Below are positions 16,441 to 24,196 of a stretch of 32,143 nt of DNA, one piece after another. The position numbers and the translations under genes are program-made. Source of the DNA: Planctomycetia bacterium. GTDB taxonomy: Bacteria; Planctomycetota; UBA1135; GCA-002686595. The number at the start of each line of letters is the position of its first letter. Position 1 is the stretch's first letter. Below the pieces are notes generated by a model that had not been told where the DNA came from, made no database searches, and worked only from the letters and a program-made list of their open reading frames with translations. The DNA is taken from the NCBI GenBank assembly GCA_005799545.1, contig SYGM01000081.1, forward strand, positions 1 through 32,143. Reading direction: 5' to 3'.

Positions 16441-17291
16441 TCGCTCTGGCGCTGCTGGTGCTGCTGCAGGCTCCCGCGGGGGAAACAGTCACGATCTACC
16501 ACGACAGCGGCGTCAAGGCGCGCGAGGGGCAGATCGTCCGAGGACGCCGCGCCGGCGTTTGGAAGAGCTGGCATGACAACGGCGTGCTGGCCTCCGAGGG
16601 CGAGTTCCGCGACTACGAGCGGATCGGCGTCTGGAAGTACTGGCATCCCTCGGGCCAGCCGCGCATGGAGGGTGCCTGGAAGGACGGTCTGCAGGACGGC
16701 CCCTGGGTTCTCTTCGAGGAAAACGGCGACCGCCAGGCGGAAGGTCCGTACACGCGCGGCATGCGCAACGGCCGTTGGACCAGCTACTGGCCGGGCGGCG
16801 TAAAACAGAAAGAAGGCGAGTTCCTTTTCGATCAGCGCCACGGCGAGGCGATCTTCTACGACAACACGGGCAAGTTGCAGTCGAAGGGGCGTTACGCCTT
16901 CGGTGAGCGGACCGGGCTCTGGAACAAGTGGTACGCCTCCGGTGTCATGGAATTCGAAGGCAACTTCCAGCGGGATCGTGAGCAGGGCGAGTGGCGCTAC
17001 TTCCATGAGAGCGGCGAGCTGAAGGCGCGCGGCAGCTATTCCGTCGGAGAACAGCGCGGTTTCTGGGAGCGCTTCCATGAGAACGGCCAGCGCGCGTCGC
17101 TGGGCGAATATGAAGGCAGCGGCAAGCCCGTGGGCCCGTGGAGCCTTTGGTACGCAAGCGGTCAGAAGCAGGCCGAAGGCAACTATGCCGCCGGCAAGCG
17201 CATGGGCTACTGGCGCTACTGGGCCGAGGATGGCGCGCGCGACCCGGCGCTCAGCGGCAACTACAAGGACGACAAGAAGGTGGGATCCTGA
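16437..17291 (+). CDS. Exported MORN_2-type repeat protein, second copy
   Basis: A 284-residue protein that is almost nothing but repeats. After a short leader (M-I-A-L-A-L-L-V-L-L-Q-A-P-A-G) there are 11 consecutive units, mostly 24 residues. A typical unit reads V-W-K-Y-W-H-P-S-G-Q-P-R-M-E-G-A-W-K-D-G-L-Q-D-G. Trp at position 2, Gly at 9, Gly at 15 and Gly at 24 are the most constant. The last unit ends in Y-K-D-D-K-K-V-G, as in the preceding gene. The AAG-AAG-GTG codons of that ending also provide a Shine-Dalgarno-like AAGGTG for the next gene. The pair probably arose by duplication, but the proteins differ enough that their repeats have been reshuffled. Its TGA overlaps the next ATG (TGATG). 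The function is unknown. Confidence 0.87.
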   Translation: MIALALLVLLQAPAGETVTIYHDSGVKAREGQIVRGRRAGVWKSWHDNGVLASEGEFRDYERIGVWKYWHPSGQPRMEGAWKDGLQDGPWVLFEENGDRQAEGPYTRGMRNGRWTSYWPGGVKQKEGEFLFDQRHGEAIFYDNTGKLQSKGRYAFGERTGLWNKWYASGVMEFEGNFQRDREQGEWRYFHESGELKARGSYSVGEQRGFWERFHENGQRASLGEYEGSGKPVGPWSLWYASGQKQAEGNYAAGKRMGYWRYWAEDGARDPALSGNYKDDKKVGS

Positions 17292-18337
17292 TGCTCTCGG
17301 CACTGCTATTGTGCGCTCTGACGCAAGGCGTGGAGCTCTCCTTCGGCCCCAAGGCCGGCACCTATGCAGTCCGTCGGGTCAACATCGAGCACGAGCTGAG
17401 CCTGCGCGAGCTTTCCAGCGTGCGCAGCGGCGTCGTGCAGAGCAGCACAGACCCGGTCGACCTGCGCTCTTCGCAGATGCTGCAATGCACGGATCAGTAC
17501 AAGCAGATCGGCGACGGCCGTCCATTGGTGCTGGAGCGGCGCTTCGACACGCTGGAATGGAAAGGCAGCCTGCTGTTGGCGGGCAAGCAGGATGCGCTGA
17601 GTGCGCGCTCGCCGCTTGCGACGCTCTCGACCATCTACACCTACGTTCCCGAGGAGCAGGCTTACGGACGCTACTACAGCGCCCGTGAAGGTGTGGAGGA
17701 ACTCCTGCACGGCGTCAGCGAGGATCTCGATCTGCGCTGCCTGCTGCCGGTCGGGCCGCAGGCTCCGGGCGCTCAGTGGACGGTGGATCCGGCCCGAATG
17801 GTGGATGTCTTCGCGCCCGCAGGGCGCTGGGCGCTGGCCTTCCAGATGAAACCGGCCCAACGTAACCTCGTGCGCTCCATCCAGAGCGGCATCGGCTGCA
17901 ACCTGATTGAAGTCTTTGGCGGCGAATGCATAGGCAAGGTGGAGGCCCGGCTCGCCAGCGTCGATGAAGCGCAAGCGCGCGTGGAACTGACCGTGGACCT
18001 GACCTGTCTCGTGGATCGGCGCGGCTTGGTCCAGATGCAGATGAACGGTCCGGAGCTCGCTTCCGGCTTTCGCTGCCAGTCAGCGCCGCTGAACTGGAGC
18101 TTCCAGGGCAAGGGATTCCTGCTGTTCGATCGCCAGGCACGCCGTGCCAGCGAGTTGAAGCTCGAAGGCCGTCAGTCCGTGCGGCTTGAGACAGAGCTGC
18201 TGGTAGGGAGCGATCCGGTCAGCACGACGCAACGTCTGGCCATGGAAGGGGCGTTGAAGCTGCACTGGTTGATCGGCGATCCGCGCGATTCACGCCTCAA
18301 GGCACCGGCGGGCGCTGCGCCTCAGGGGCAAAAGTAG
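17291..18337 (+). CDS. Exported protein of unknown function, last gene of the rubrerythrin/MORN operon
   Basis: A 348-residue protein with a short signal peptide (M-L-S-A-L-L-L-C-A-L-T-Q-G, cleavage expected near residue 13). The mature part looks beta-rich and contains a few Cys residues (for example C-N-L-I-E-V-F-G-G-E-C-I-G-K) that could form disulphides outside the cytoplasm. A late segment, L-L-F-D-R-Q-A-R-R-A-S-E-L-K-L-E-G, resembles the G-x-x-x-F-D-x-x-x-R-R-x-x-x-x-x-x-x-G phrase common in planctomycete secreted proteins, but no family is certain. The start is fixed by TGATG overlap with the second MORN gene, with AAGGTG just upstream. The last 16 bases overlap the convergent metalloprotease gene. 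Confidence 0.75.
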   Translation: MLSALLLCALTQGVELSFGPKAGTYAVRRVNIEHELSLRELSSVRSGVVQSSTDPVDLRSSQMLQCTDQYKQIGDGRPLVLERRFDTLEWKGSLLLAGKQDALSARSPLATLSTIYTYVPEEQAYGRYYSAREGVEELLHGVSEDLDLRCLLPVGPQAPGAQWTVDPARMVDVFAPAGRWALAFQMKPAQRNLVRSIQSGIGCNLIEVFGGECIGKVEARLASVDEAQARVELTVDLTCLVDRRGLVQMQMNGPELASGFRCQSAPLNWSFQGKGFLLFDRQARRASELKLEGRQSVRLETELLVGSDPVSTTQRLAMEGALKLHWLIGDPRDSRLKAPAGAAPQGQK

Positions 18338-19686
18338 ATCTGAAGCGCATCGCTGAGTCCCACTCCGAATGCGTCGGCGGGATCCTGATACCAAAGCTGC
18401 AGGAAGCGGCGGGTCTCAACCATACCCGGTGTCACGGGGACGGCGAACTCCACGCTGCCGGTGAAGTCGCTGCTCGTCAGCGCGTACCGTCGCAGGTTGC
18501 CGCCTGCGAGCAGCGTGCCGCCCTGAAAGGGCTGGCTGGCGGCACGGGTGCCGCTCAGCAGGATGCACAGCGTTCCGGCCGGCAGGTTCGAGGCCTGCAC
18601 TCGCAGATCGTTGCTTGCAAGGCTGGGGCGGCCTGCGGTGCTCAGCTGGCACTGCAGTCCCAGTGAGTTGACCTTGGCCGTGCCGTAGCTCTGCATCGGA
18701 GGGCAACTGCTCCAGCCGATCGTGAACGGGAAGGCATTCGAGAGCGCATCGGGGCCGCTGCCCGGCACACGGACCGACAGCGTGCCGCTCGCCAGACCGG
18801 CCGGCAGAGGAACGAGCAATTCCGTGCCGTTGTTCCCTGAGCTGAGCCCGCCAACCACCAGCGGCGTACCGTCTGCGGTGGATGCATCGCGCGTGAACCA
18901 GACCTCGTTGCCCTGAGCGGCGAATCCGCTGCCACGCACGAAGATGTGGGCCGCATCGATGACCGCATGCGAGAGCAGCACGGGCTTGGTCGGGTTTGCA
19001 GCGCCGTAGAGCGCCTGAATGCCGGCGATGTCGTCGGGCGCGATCGAGCGATTGTTGATACCGCTGCCCAGCAACGCGCCGAGCATCGTGGCGGCCGCAT
19101 CGTTGGAGTGCCCCATGCCGAGCGCGTGACCCAGCTCGTGCGTCGCGACCCCCTGAATGTCCCTGTTGGCACTGCCCGAGGGCGGAGCGCCGGGTCCGTC
19201 GTGCCACACGGCCGCGTCGGCGTAGAAGCGCACGCGCCAGCCATCGGCGATCGGCAGCTCGCAGAAGGCGAACACGCCCGCGCTTGAGCCCGAGATCTCG
19301 GAGACGATGTTGTCGTCCGTGCCACCGGGTGTGGGGGCGCTGCCTTGCCAGTGGAAATCAAAGTTGGCGCCGCCCGATCCGATGCCATCGGTCTGCAGCG
19401 GGTCGGCGAGTCCCGTGCCGAACGAGCGGCTGCTCCATTCCATCGCGGCCTTCCAGATCGCCAGCGTCGCGCCTTGCGCGCCCGGGAACTCCAGATCGGT
19501 CTGCGTATTGTCGTTGGCTGTGGGATCGGTGAAGTTGTTGCAGACGCGCAGGTCGCGCTGATCAAGGGCCAGCGAGCCGCCCAGATGGGTCCAGGACAGG
19601 CCATCGCGCGGCACCCAAAGCCAGAGGGCGAAGGACAGGGCGCAGAGGCTGGCTGCGCCGGAACGCCAGTGTGAAGTTCTTTCCAA
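18322..19686 (-). CDS. Secreted matrixin-type (M10-like) zinc metalloprotease with IPT/TIG-like and planctomycete C-terminal domains
   Basis: A 454-residue protein. A signal peptide (hydrophobic about 11-25) leads to a metzincin catalytic domain with the zinc motif H183-E-L-G-H187-A-L-G-M-G-H193. A Met-turn A-T-M-L (Met201) lies a little close to the third His but in order, followed by P-D-D-I-A-G-I-Q-A-L-Y-G, the usual end of matrixin domains. About residues 232-325 look like an IPT/TIG beta-sandwich (V-R-G-S-G-F ... L-S-V-R-V-P-G). The last about 120 residues form a module ending L-W-Y-Q-D-P-A then L-S-D-A-L-Q-I-Y-F-C-P, a tail that recurs in secreted proteins of marine Planctomycetota. The only possible start is TTG 19686: a stop lies nine codons upstream, and no ATG or GTG precedes the signal peptide. 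Confidence 0.85.
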   Translation of the reverse strand: MERTSHWRSGAASLCALSFALWLWVPRDGLSWTHLGGSLALDQRDLRVCNNFTDPTANDNTQTDLEFPGAQGATLAIWKAAMEWSSRSFGTGLADPLQTDGIGSGGANFDFHWQGSAPTPGGTDDNIVSEISGSSAGVFAFCELPIADGWRVRFYADAAVWHDGPGAPPSGSANRDIQGVATHELGHALGMGHSNDAAATMLGALLGSGINNRSIAPDDIAGIQALYGAANPTKPVLLSHAVIDAAHIFVRGSGFAAQGNEVWFTRDASTADGTPLVVGGLSSGNNGTELLVPLPAGLASGTLSVRVPGSGPDALSNAFPFTIGWSSCPPMQSYGTAKVNSLGLQCQLSTAGRPSLASNDLRVQASNLPAGTLCILLSGTRAASQPFQGGTLLAGGNLRRYALTSSDFTGSVEFAVPVTPGMVETRRFLQLWYQDPADAFGVGLSDALQIYFCP

Positions 19687-19693
19687 GCGTCGG

Positions 19694-19712
19694 AGGGCCT
19701 GCGGATGGCCCT
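19694..19712. repeat. Inverted repeat upstream of the metalloprotease gene
   Basis: AGGGCC (19694-19699) and GGCCCT (19707-19712) are perfect complements with a 7-base loop. It lies 7 bases upstream of the TTG start of the metalloprotease gene, between that start and a TAGACT hexamer on the minus strand (19726-19721). It could be an operator or a leader hairpin limiting translation. Confidence 0.35.
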
Positions 19713-19748
19713 GTCAGGGAAGTCTAGCCCAAGCGTAGGGCCGCGGGC

Positions 19749-19776
19749 TTGCAGGGCGGATTTTCTTGCCCAAAAT
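19749..19776 (+). promoter_or_regulatory. Candidate sigma-70-type promoter of htpG
   Basis: TTGCAG (19749-19754), a 16-base spacer, then CAAAAT (19771-19776) lie 12 bases before ATG 19789. No Shine-Dalgarno sequence is present. No CIRCE inverted repeat or sigma-32-like box is visible. Confidence 0.3.
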
Positions 19777-19788
19777 GCTCCCGCCGTC

Positions 19789-21648
19789 ATGAGCAACCGC
19801 ACCGAGACCCATCGTTTCCAGGCCGAGGCCGGCGAAGTCCTCGACCTGATGATCCACTCGCTCTACAAGCACAAGGAGATCTTCCTGCGCGAGCTGGTCT
19901 CCAACGCCGCCGACGCGATCTCCAAGCGCCGCATCGAGTCGCTGCGCGAGCCGGCGCTGTCTCTGCCCGAAGGTGGCGGTCGGATCCGCATCGAGACGAT
20001 TCCTCGCTCCCGGACGCTCTGCGTTCACGATGACGGCATCGGCATGAGCCGGGAGGAGCTGATCGAGCATCTGGGCACCATCGCACGCTCGGGCACCAAG
20101 GCCTGTCAGCAGGCGCTCAAGTCCGCGGGACAGGCGAACAGCGCATCGCCGGCGGAGTTGATCGGGCAGTTCGGCGTAGGGTTCTATTCCACGTTCCTCG
20201 TCGCGGAGGAAGTGGAGGTCGTTTCGCGCCGCGCGGGTGCCGCGGAGGCCTGGCGCTTTGTCTCCGCAGGCAAGAGCGAGTTCAGGATCGAGCCTGCGGA
20301 ACGCGCCGAGCCGGGCACCACGGTCAGCTTGAGGGTGCGCGCCGCGCGCGAGGAGAGCGAAGCCGATGAAGCCGAGCCCGACTGGCTGGATGAGGATCTT
20401 GTGCGCGGGATCGTCAAGCGCTGGTCGGACTTCGTCGAATGGCCGATCTTCCTGGGCGAAGAGCAGATCAACTCGATGCGACCGCTCTGGACGCGCTCGC
20501 GCGATGAGATCAAGCCCGAGGAATATCAGGAGTTCTATCGCCAGCTGACGCACGACTGGCGCGATCCCCGCCTGTGGGTGCACTTCCGGGCCGAGGGCAC
20601 CAGCGAGTACACGGCGCTGATGTATGTGCCGGAGGAGCGTCTGGGCGATCCCATCGAGGCCATGCGCGGGAAATCGCGACTGAGCCTGTACGTCAAGCGC
20701 GTGCGCATCCTCGACGAGGCTCCCGAGCTGTTGCCGGATTGGCTGCGCTTCGTGCGCGGTCTGGTCGATGCCAATGATCTGCCGCTCAATGTTTCGCGCG
20801 AGGTGCTGCAGGCCAACCCCGCCGTGCGCGCGATCCGCAAGCGTCTCGTGCGGCGCCTGCTGGATGAGCTGTCCCGCGTGCTGCAGGAGGATCGCTCGCG
20901 CTACGAGGCCTTCTTCGAGCGCTTCGGCAGCTTTCTCAAGGAAGGCGTCTACGCCGGTGAAGACGATGAGAAGCGCCTCGAGAAGCTGCTGCTGTTCGAG
21001 ACGACGCGCGAGGGCGCTCGCTCCAGCCTCGCCGAAGTTGCTGCGCGCCTGCCCGCCGGACAGAAGCAGATCCCGTATCTCGTTGGTCCTGATCGCGCCA
21101 CGCTGATGGGCTCGCCGCAGCTGGAGCTTTTGACGAAGAAAGGTATCGAGGTGCTGCTTTTCACCGAGCCGATCGACGAGTTCCTCGTGCCGCGCATCGG
21201 CAGCGTTGACAATCATCCGCTGGTGCCGTGCGAGGAAGCCGCGCGGGAGTTGGTGGGTTCGGCCGAGAAGGAGGCGATGGAGGCGCTCGACCGAGAGCAG
21301 CGTGAGCTCCTCAGCGCCATGGAAACGCAGCTCAAGGACAATATTTCCTCCGTGCGCTTCTCGGCGCGGCTCTCCGAGAGTCCGGCGGCTCTCGCCAGCG
21401 AGAAGGGCGGATTGTCACCGCACATGGAGCGCATGCTCAAGGCCGCCGGTCAACCTGTTCCCGAGCAAAGGCGCTGCCTGGAGTTGAACCCGGAACACGG
21501 TCTGGTCAAGCGACTGATGCAGGAGCCTGCGGGAACTCGCCGCGAGGAACTGATCGAAGTGCTGCATGGTCAGGCCCAGCTGAGCGAGGGCACACCGCTG
21601 GCGGACCCCGGTCGCTTCGCCCGCCTGGTTGGTCGCCTGCTGGCCTGA
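19789..21648 (+). CDS. htpG: Molecular chaperone HtpG (Hsp90 family)
   Basis: A 619-residue ATP-dependent chaperone of the cytoplasm, close to the 624 residues of the E. coli protein. The GHKL ATPase domain is clear: F-L-R-E-L-V-S-N-A-A-D-A (Glu35 and Asn39 for ATP hydrolysis and Mg; NASDA is more usual, here NAADA), D-D-G-I-G-M, G-T-I-A-R-S-G-T-K, and the G-Q-F-G-V-G-F-Y-S lid block. The middle domain contains D-L-P-L-N-V-S-R-E-x-L-Q, the conserved Hsp90 segment with the catalytic-loop Arg. The C-terminal dimerisation domain follows. The start ATG 19789 was chosen over earlier in-frame codons because it gives the usual N-terminus just before the T-H-x-F-Q-A-E block. It stands alone between a divergent protease gene and the pilin operon, with 111 bases before the latter. 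Confidence 0.97.
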   Translation: MSNRTETHRFQAEAGEVLDLMIHSLYKHKEIFLRELVSNAADAISKRRIESLREPALSLPEGGGRIRIETIPRSRTLCVHDDGIGMSREELIEHLGTIARSGTKACQQALKSAGQANSASPAELIGQFGVGFYSTFLVAEEVEVVSRRAGAAEAWRFVSAGKSEFRIEPAERAEPGTTVSLRVRAAREESEADEAEPDWLDEDLVRGIVKRWSDFVEWPIFLGEEQINSMRPLWTRSRDEIKPEEYQEFYRQLTHDWRDPRLWVHFRAEGTSEYTALMYVPEERLGDPIEAMRGKSRLSLYVKRVRILDEAPELLPDWLRFVRGLVDANDLPLNVSREVLQANPAVRAIRKRLVRRLLDELSRVLQEDRSRYEAFFERFGSFLKEGVYAGEDDEKRLEKLLLFETTREGARSSLAEVAARLPAGQKQIPYLVGPDRATLMGSPQLELLTKKGIEVLLFTEPIDEFLVPRIGSVDNHPLVPCEEAARELVGSAEKEAMEALDREQRELLSAMETQLKDNISSVRFSARLSESPAALASEKGGLSPHMERMLKAAGQPVPEQRRCLELNPEHGLVKRLMQEPAGTRREELIEVLHGQAQLSEGTPLADPGRFARLVGRLLA

Positions 21649-21759
21649 AAAGTCACACCCCGGCCACATTTTCCGCTTTGGCTTGAGCGGGTTCGCGGCG
21701 GTATCCGATGTCTCCCATGCCGGATGAGCCTTGGCAGGCTTCCGGCAAGGCAGGCATTC

Positions 21760-22320
21760 ATGGCAGAACGGGCAACGACGGCGCGCCAGCGGCGCGGTTT
21801 CACGCTGATGGAAGTGACCATCGCGCTGGCAGTATTCCTGCTTGGCGTGCTGGGGTTCACGCGGACCATGCTGGGCGTTGAGCGCGCACAGGTCGCCAAG
21901 CGCGAGGCTGCCAAGGCGACCCAGGCCGCGCGCGCCGTGTTGGAGCGCATCCAGGCCGAGGCCTTTCCGGAAGCGTTCCGTCGCTACAACGGCGACAGCT
22001 CGGACGATCCGGGTGGTGCCGCCACTGCTCCCGGGCATCGTTTCGATGTCCCCGGGCTTTCGCCGCGACTCAACGATCCGGATGGCCGGGTCGGTGAGGT
22101 TGTGTTTCCGACACCGACCAACGCTCCGGGCGTCCTGAGTGAGGCGGTTCAGGATGCGCGCTGGGGCATGCCGCGCGATCTCAACGGCGACGGGAACATC
22201 GACGCAGCCGGAAACTATGCCAGCGACTACCGAGTGCTGCCGGTGCGCGTCGTTGTTGAGTGGAACGGAGCGGCGGGGATCGGTCGCGTACAGCTGGACA
22301 CCATGCTGGGGAACTACTGA
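21760..22320 (+). CDS. Type IV pilus/secretion pseudopilin, PilV-like
   Basis: A 186-residue prepilin. The class III signal is typical: a basic leader (T-A-R-Q-R-R-G) cut before Phe by prepilin peptidase, then F-T-L-M-E-V with Glu5, then a hydrophobic helix to about residue 34. The globular part contains D-L-N-G-D-G-N-I-D, a calcium-loop-like sequence of the EF-hand/dockerin type. The first of three consecutive pilin-like genes, it resembles PilV by order and signature. An ATG at 21724 would give a 25-residue leader instead of 13. I prefer 21760 for its ordinary leader length and the AAGG about 10 bases upstream, but the choice is not secure. Its TGA overlaps the next ATG (TGATG). Confidence 0.83.
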   Translation: MAERATTARQRRGFTLMEVTIALAVFLLGVLGFTRTMLGVERAQVAKREAAKATQAARAVLERIQAEAFPEAFRRYNGDSSDDPGGAATAPGHRFDVPGLSPRLNDPDGRVGEVVFPTPTNAPGVLSEAVQDARWGMPRDLNGDGNIDAAGNYASDYRVLPVRVVVEWNGAAGIGRVQLDTMLGNY

Positions 22321-22958
22321 TGAAGTTTCGAACCAAGCGCGCGGGCTACACGCTTCTGGAGATGACGGTCGCCGTCACGGTGCTGGGACTGGTGCTGGGC
22401 TCGGTGGGAGTTTTCCAGAACATGAGCAATGATCAGTCGCAATCGCTGATCGAGCGTTCCCAGCTCGAGGCACGCGGCCAGCGTGCACTCAACCGCGTTG
22501 TATCCGAACTCACCGGCGTGGCGCAGTCCCTGTTGGTGCCGGATCCCAACTCGGTCGTCGGCAGTTCGTCGATCATCTACCAGAGGCCCGCAGCGGTCTC
22601 GGCAACCGGTGTCATTACATGGGAGAACCCTTCGCGACTGATGCTGGAGTCTGATCCGGCCGATGGCGCGAACGGACTCGACGACGACGGTGACGGACTC
22701 ACGGACGAGTGCCGCCTGGTGCTGCTGAAAGCCGGAACCAGCGTTCCCACGGTGCTTTGCACCAACATCAGCCCGATGGCCGGCGTCGAGGGTGCCAACG
22801 GCTACGACGAGGACAGTGATGGGATCGTGGACGAAACCGGATTCCATGTGCAGCGCACGGGAGATCTGCTGCGGATTCATCTTTCGGTGCTTGAGGCACG
22901 CCGCGAGGGCGAGCCTCTGCGCATCGATCTGGACGCATCGGTGGTCTTGAGGAACTGA
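22320..22958 (+). CDS. Pseudopilin with EF-hand-like calcium loops, PilW-like
   Basis: A 212-residue prepilin with leader M-K-F-R-T-K-R-A-G, cleavage before Y-T-L-L-E-M (Glu5), and a hydrophobic helix to about residue 30. The globular domain carries two acidic loops, G-L-D-D-D-G-D-G-L-T-D-E (about 121-132) and Y-D-E-D-S-D-G-I-V-D-E (about 162-172), which match calcium-binding D-x-D-x-D-G patterns of EF-hand or thrombospondin-type-3 repeats. It takes the place of PilW in a PilV-PilW-PilX order. The start ATG 22320 shares its A with the TGA of the previous gene, so the two are translationally coupled. Confidence 0.85.
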   Translation: MKFRTKRAGYTLLEMTVAVTVLGLVLGSVGVFQNMSNDQSQSLIERSQLEARGQRALNRVVSELTGVAQSLLVPDPNSVVGSSSIIYQRPAAVSATGVITWENPSRLMLESDPADGANGLDDDGDGLTDECRLVLLKAGTSVPTVLCTNISPMAGVEGANGYDEDSDGIVDETGFHVQRTGDLLRIHLSVLEARREGEPLRIDLDASVVLRN

Positions 22959-22964
22959 GGAGAG
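22957..22964 (+). promoter_or_regulatory. Strong Shine-Dalgarno sequence of the PilX-like gene
   Basis: GAGGAGAG starts inside the previous stop codon and ends 5 bases before ATG 22970. It is the best Shine-Dalgarno match in the window. Confidence 0.75.
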
Positions 22965-22969
22965 AAGCT

Positions 22970-24196
22970 ATGAAGTACGACAAGCGTGGCAGTGCAATGG
23001 TGACGATGGCGGTCTGCGTCGCCGGCCTGATGGGCCTTTCGACCGCGATGGTGGCGATCACTCTGCGTGATGCCGGTGAGCAAGGAGGCGCCAAGGCCTC
23101 GATACAGGCCGACTACCTGTGCCAGGCTGGCCTCACGCAGGCCATGTTCCAGCTCCAGACCGGTCAGGTGCCTACACTGGGCACGCAGCAGTCACCCCTG
23201 GATTGGGGAGGTGGTCGCTTCTACGTGACCAGCGTTGACATGGGCAACGGGCTCAGCCGTCTCACCGCCACCGGCCTTGGAGACTTCGCCGGCGCGCGTC
23301 AGGAACTGGTCGTTCGAGCAGTCCCGAACACGATCTGGCGCTTCGGTGCCTTCGGGAAGGAGTTCCTGCACATGGACTCCAACGCTCGGGTTGACAGCTA
23401 CAACTCCAATCTGGGCAGCTATGCGGCGCAGGCAACCAACGGCTCGGGTTCGTTGCAGTACGCACGCACGAACGGCGATGTCGGTTCCAATGGCAACGTC
23501 GGACTCGATCAGAATGCCAAGGTGTGGGGAGATGCCATTGCCGGCATGAATCACACCGCGACAGTGCTGGGGAATGCCATCGTGTGGGGTTCGACCGCCA
23601 ACGCCACGGAAGACATCGAGTTCCCTGCCATCCAGGTGCCGACGTACACCAACTACGGCAGCCTGACGGTGAACAGCGCGACCACGCTGCCCTCTAGCAA
23701 CCGCACCTACGGAACACTGCGGGTGGGCTCCAACAAGACGCTGACCATCACGGGTCCCGCCAACATCGTGGCTTCGAACCTCGTGCTGAACTCAGGATCG
23801 AAGATCATCGTCGATGACACGAACGGTCCGGTGACCTTTCATGTCATCGACAACTTCATCATGAACTCGAACTCGCAGATCTGGCCGACGAGCAACAAGC
23901 CGATCAGCATCGCTCTCAACCTGCTCTCCGACAATGTCATCAACCCGGAGGTCACGGTGCAGCTGGATACGGTGGAGTTCGACTCGAACTCTAAGATCTG
24001 GGGTGTCGTGTATGCTCCCAATGCGCGCGTGGTTCTCGACAGCAACTTCGAGCTGTTTGGTTCGCTGATGGCGCGCAGCATCGACATCGACAGCAATGCG
24101 ACCTTCCACTTCGACGAGGCGTTGATCGATGCCACGGCGAGCGGCGTTCCGACCTTCGAGACCGTGTGCTGGAGGGAAGTGCCGTGGCAGGATTGA
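22970..24196 (+). CDS. PilX-like/DUF7305-like protein with Asn-rich beta-helix repeats
   Basis: A 408-residue protein. The N-terminus R-G-S-A-M-V-T-M-A-V-C-V-A-G-L-M-G resembles PilX-type minor pilins (hydrophobic helix about 8-30), but it lacks the G-F-T-L-x-E cleavage signature. The following helix with Q-A-D-Y-L-C-Q-A-G-L-T-Q-A is the PilX-like region where short residues and A-E-A-G-type motifs recur. From about residue 130 the sequence becomes repetitive: M-D-S-N-A-R-V, L-D-Q-N-A-K-V-W-G, M-N-S-N-S-Q-I-W, F-D-S-N-S-K-I-W-G, L-D-S-N-F-E-L-F-G, I-D-S-N-A-T-F-H-F. This suggests a right-handed beta-helix with Asn ladders, as in DUF7305 proteins. It is third in the minor pilin operon, 11 bases after the PilW-like gene and behind a strong Shine-Dalgarno sequence. 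Confidence 0.78.
   Translation: MKYDKRGSAMVTMAVCVAGLMGLSTAMVAITLRDAGEQGGAKASIQADYLCQAGLTQAMFQLQTGQVPTLGTQQSPLDWGGGRFYVTSVDMGNGLSRLTATGLGDFAGARQELVVRAVPNTIWRFGAFGKEFLHMDSNARVDSYNSNLGSYAAQATNGSGSLQYARTNGDVGSNGNVGLDQNAKVWGDAIAGMNHTATVLGNAIVWGSTANATEDIEFPAIQVPTYTNYGSLTVNSATTLPSSNRTYGTLRVGSNKTLTITGPANIVASNLVLNSGSKIIVDDTNGPVTFHVIDNFIMNSNSQIWPTSNKPISIALNLLSDNVINPEVTVQLDTVEFDSNSKIWGVVYAPNARVVLDSNFELFGSLMARSIDIDSNATFHFDEALIDATASGVPTFETVCWREVPWQD
24171..24176 (+). promoter_or_regulatory. Shine-Dalgarno sequence deciding the GTG start of the HEAT-repeat gene
   Basis: GGAGGG ends 7 bases before GTG 24184 but 19 before the next in-frame ATG (24196), so it favours the GTG start. Confidence 0.6.

Noticed and set aside
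15391..17291. A toxin-antitoxin system, from the YwqK antitoxin label used for MORN_2 proteins
   Set aside because: Both proteins have export leaders, are 284-349 residues long, and have no toxin-like small partner. The label reflects repeat similarity only.
19714..21216. Open frame of 500 codons on the minus strand
   Set aside because: It is entirely antisense to htpG, which is unmistakable; the translation is Arg/Ala/Leu-rich without motifs.
21672..21691. Hairpin CCGCT/AGCGG after htpG as a terminator
   Set aside because: The stem is only five base pairs with an 8-base loop and no T-run follows; such matches are common in GC-rich DNA.
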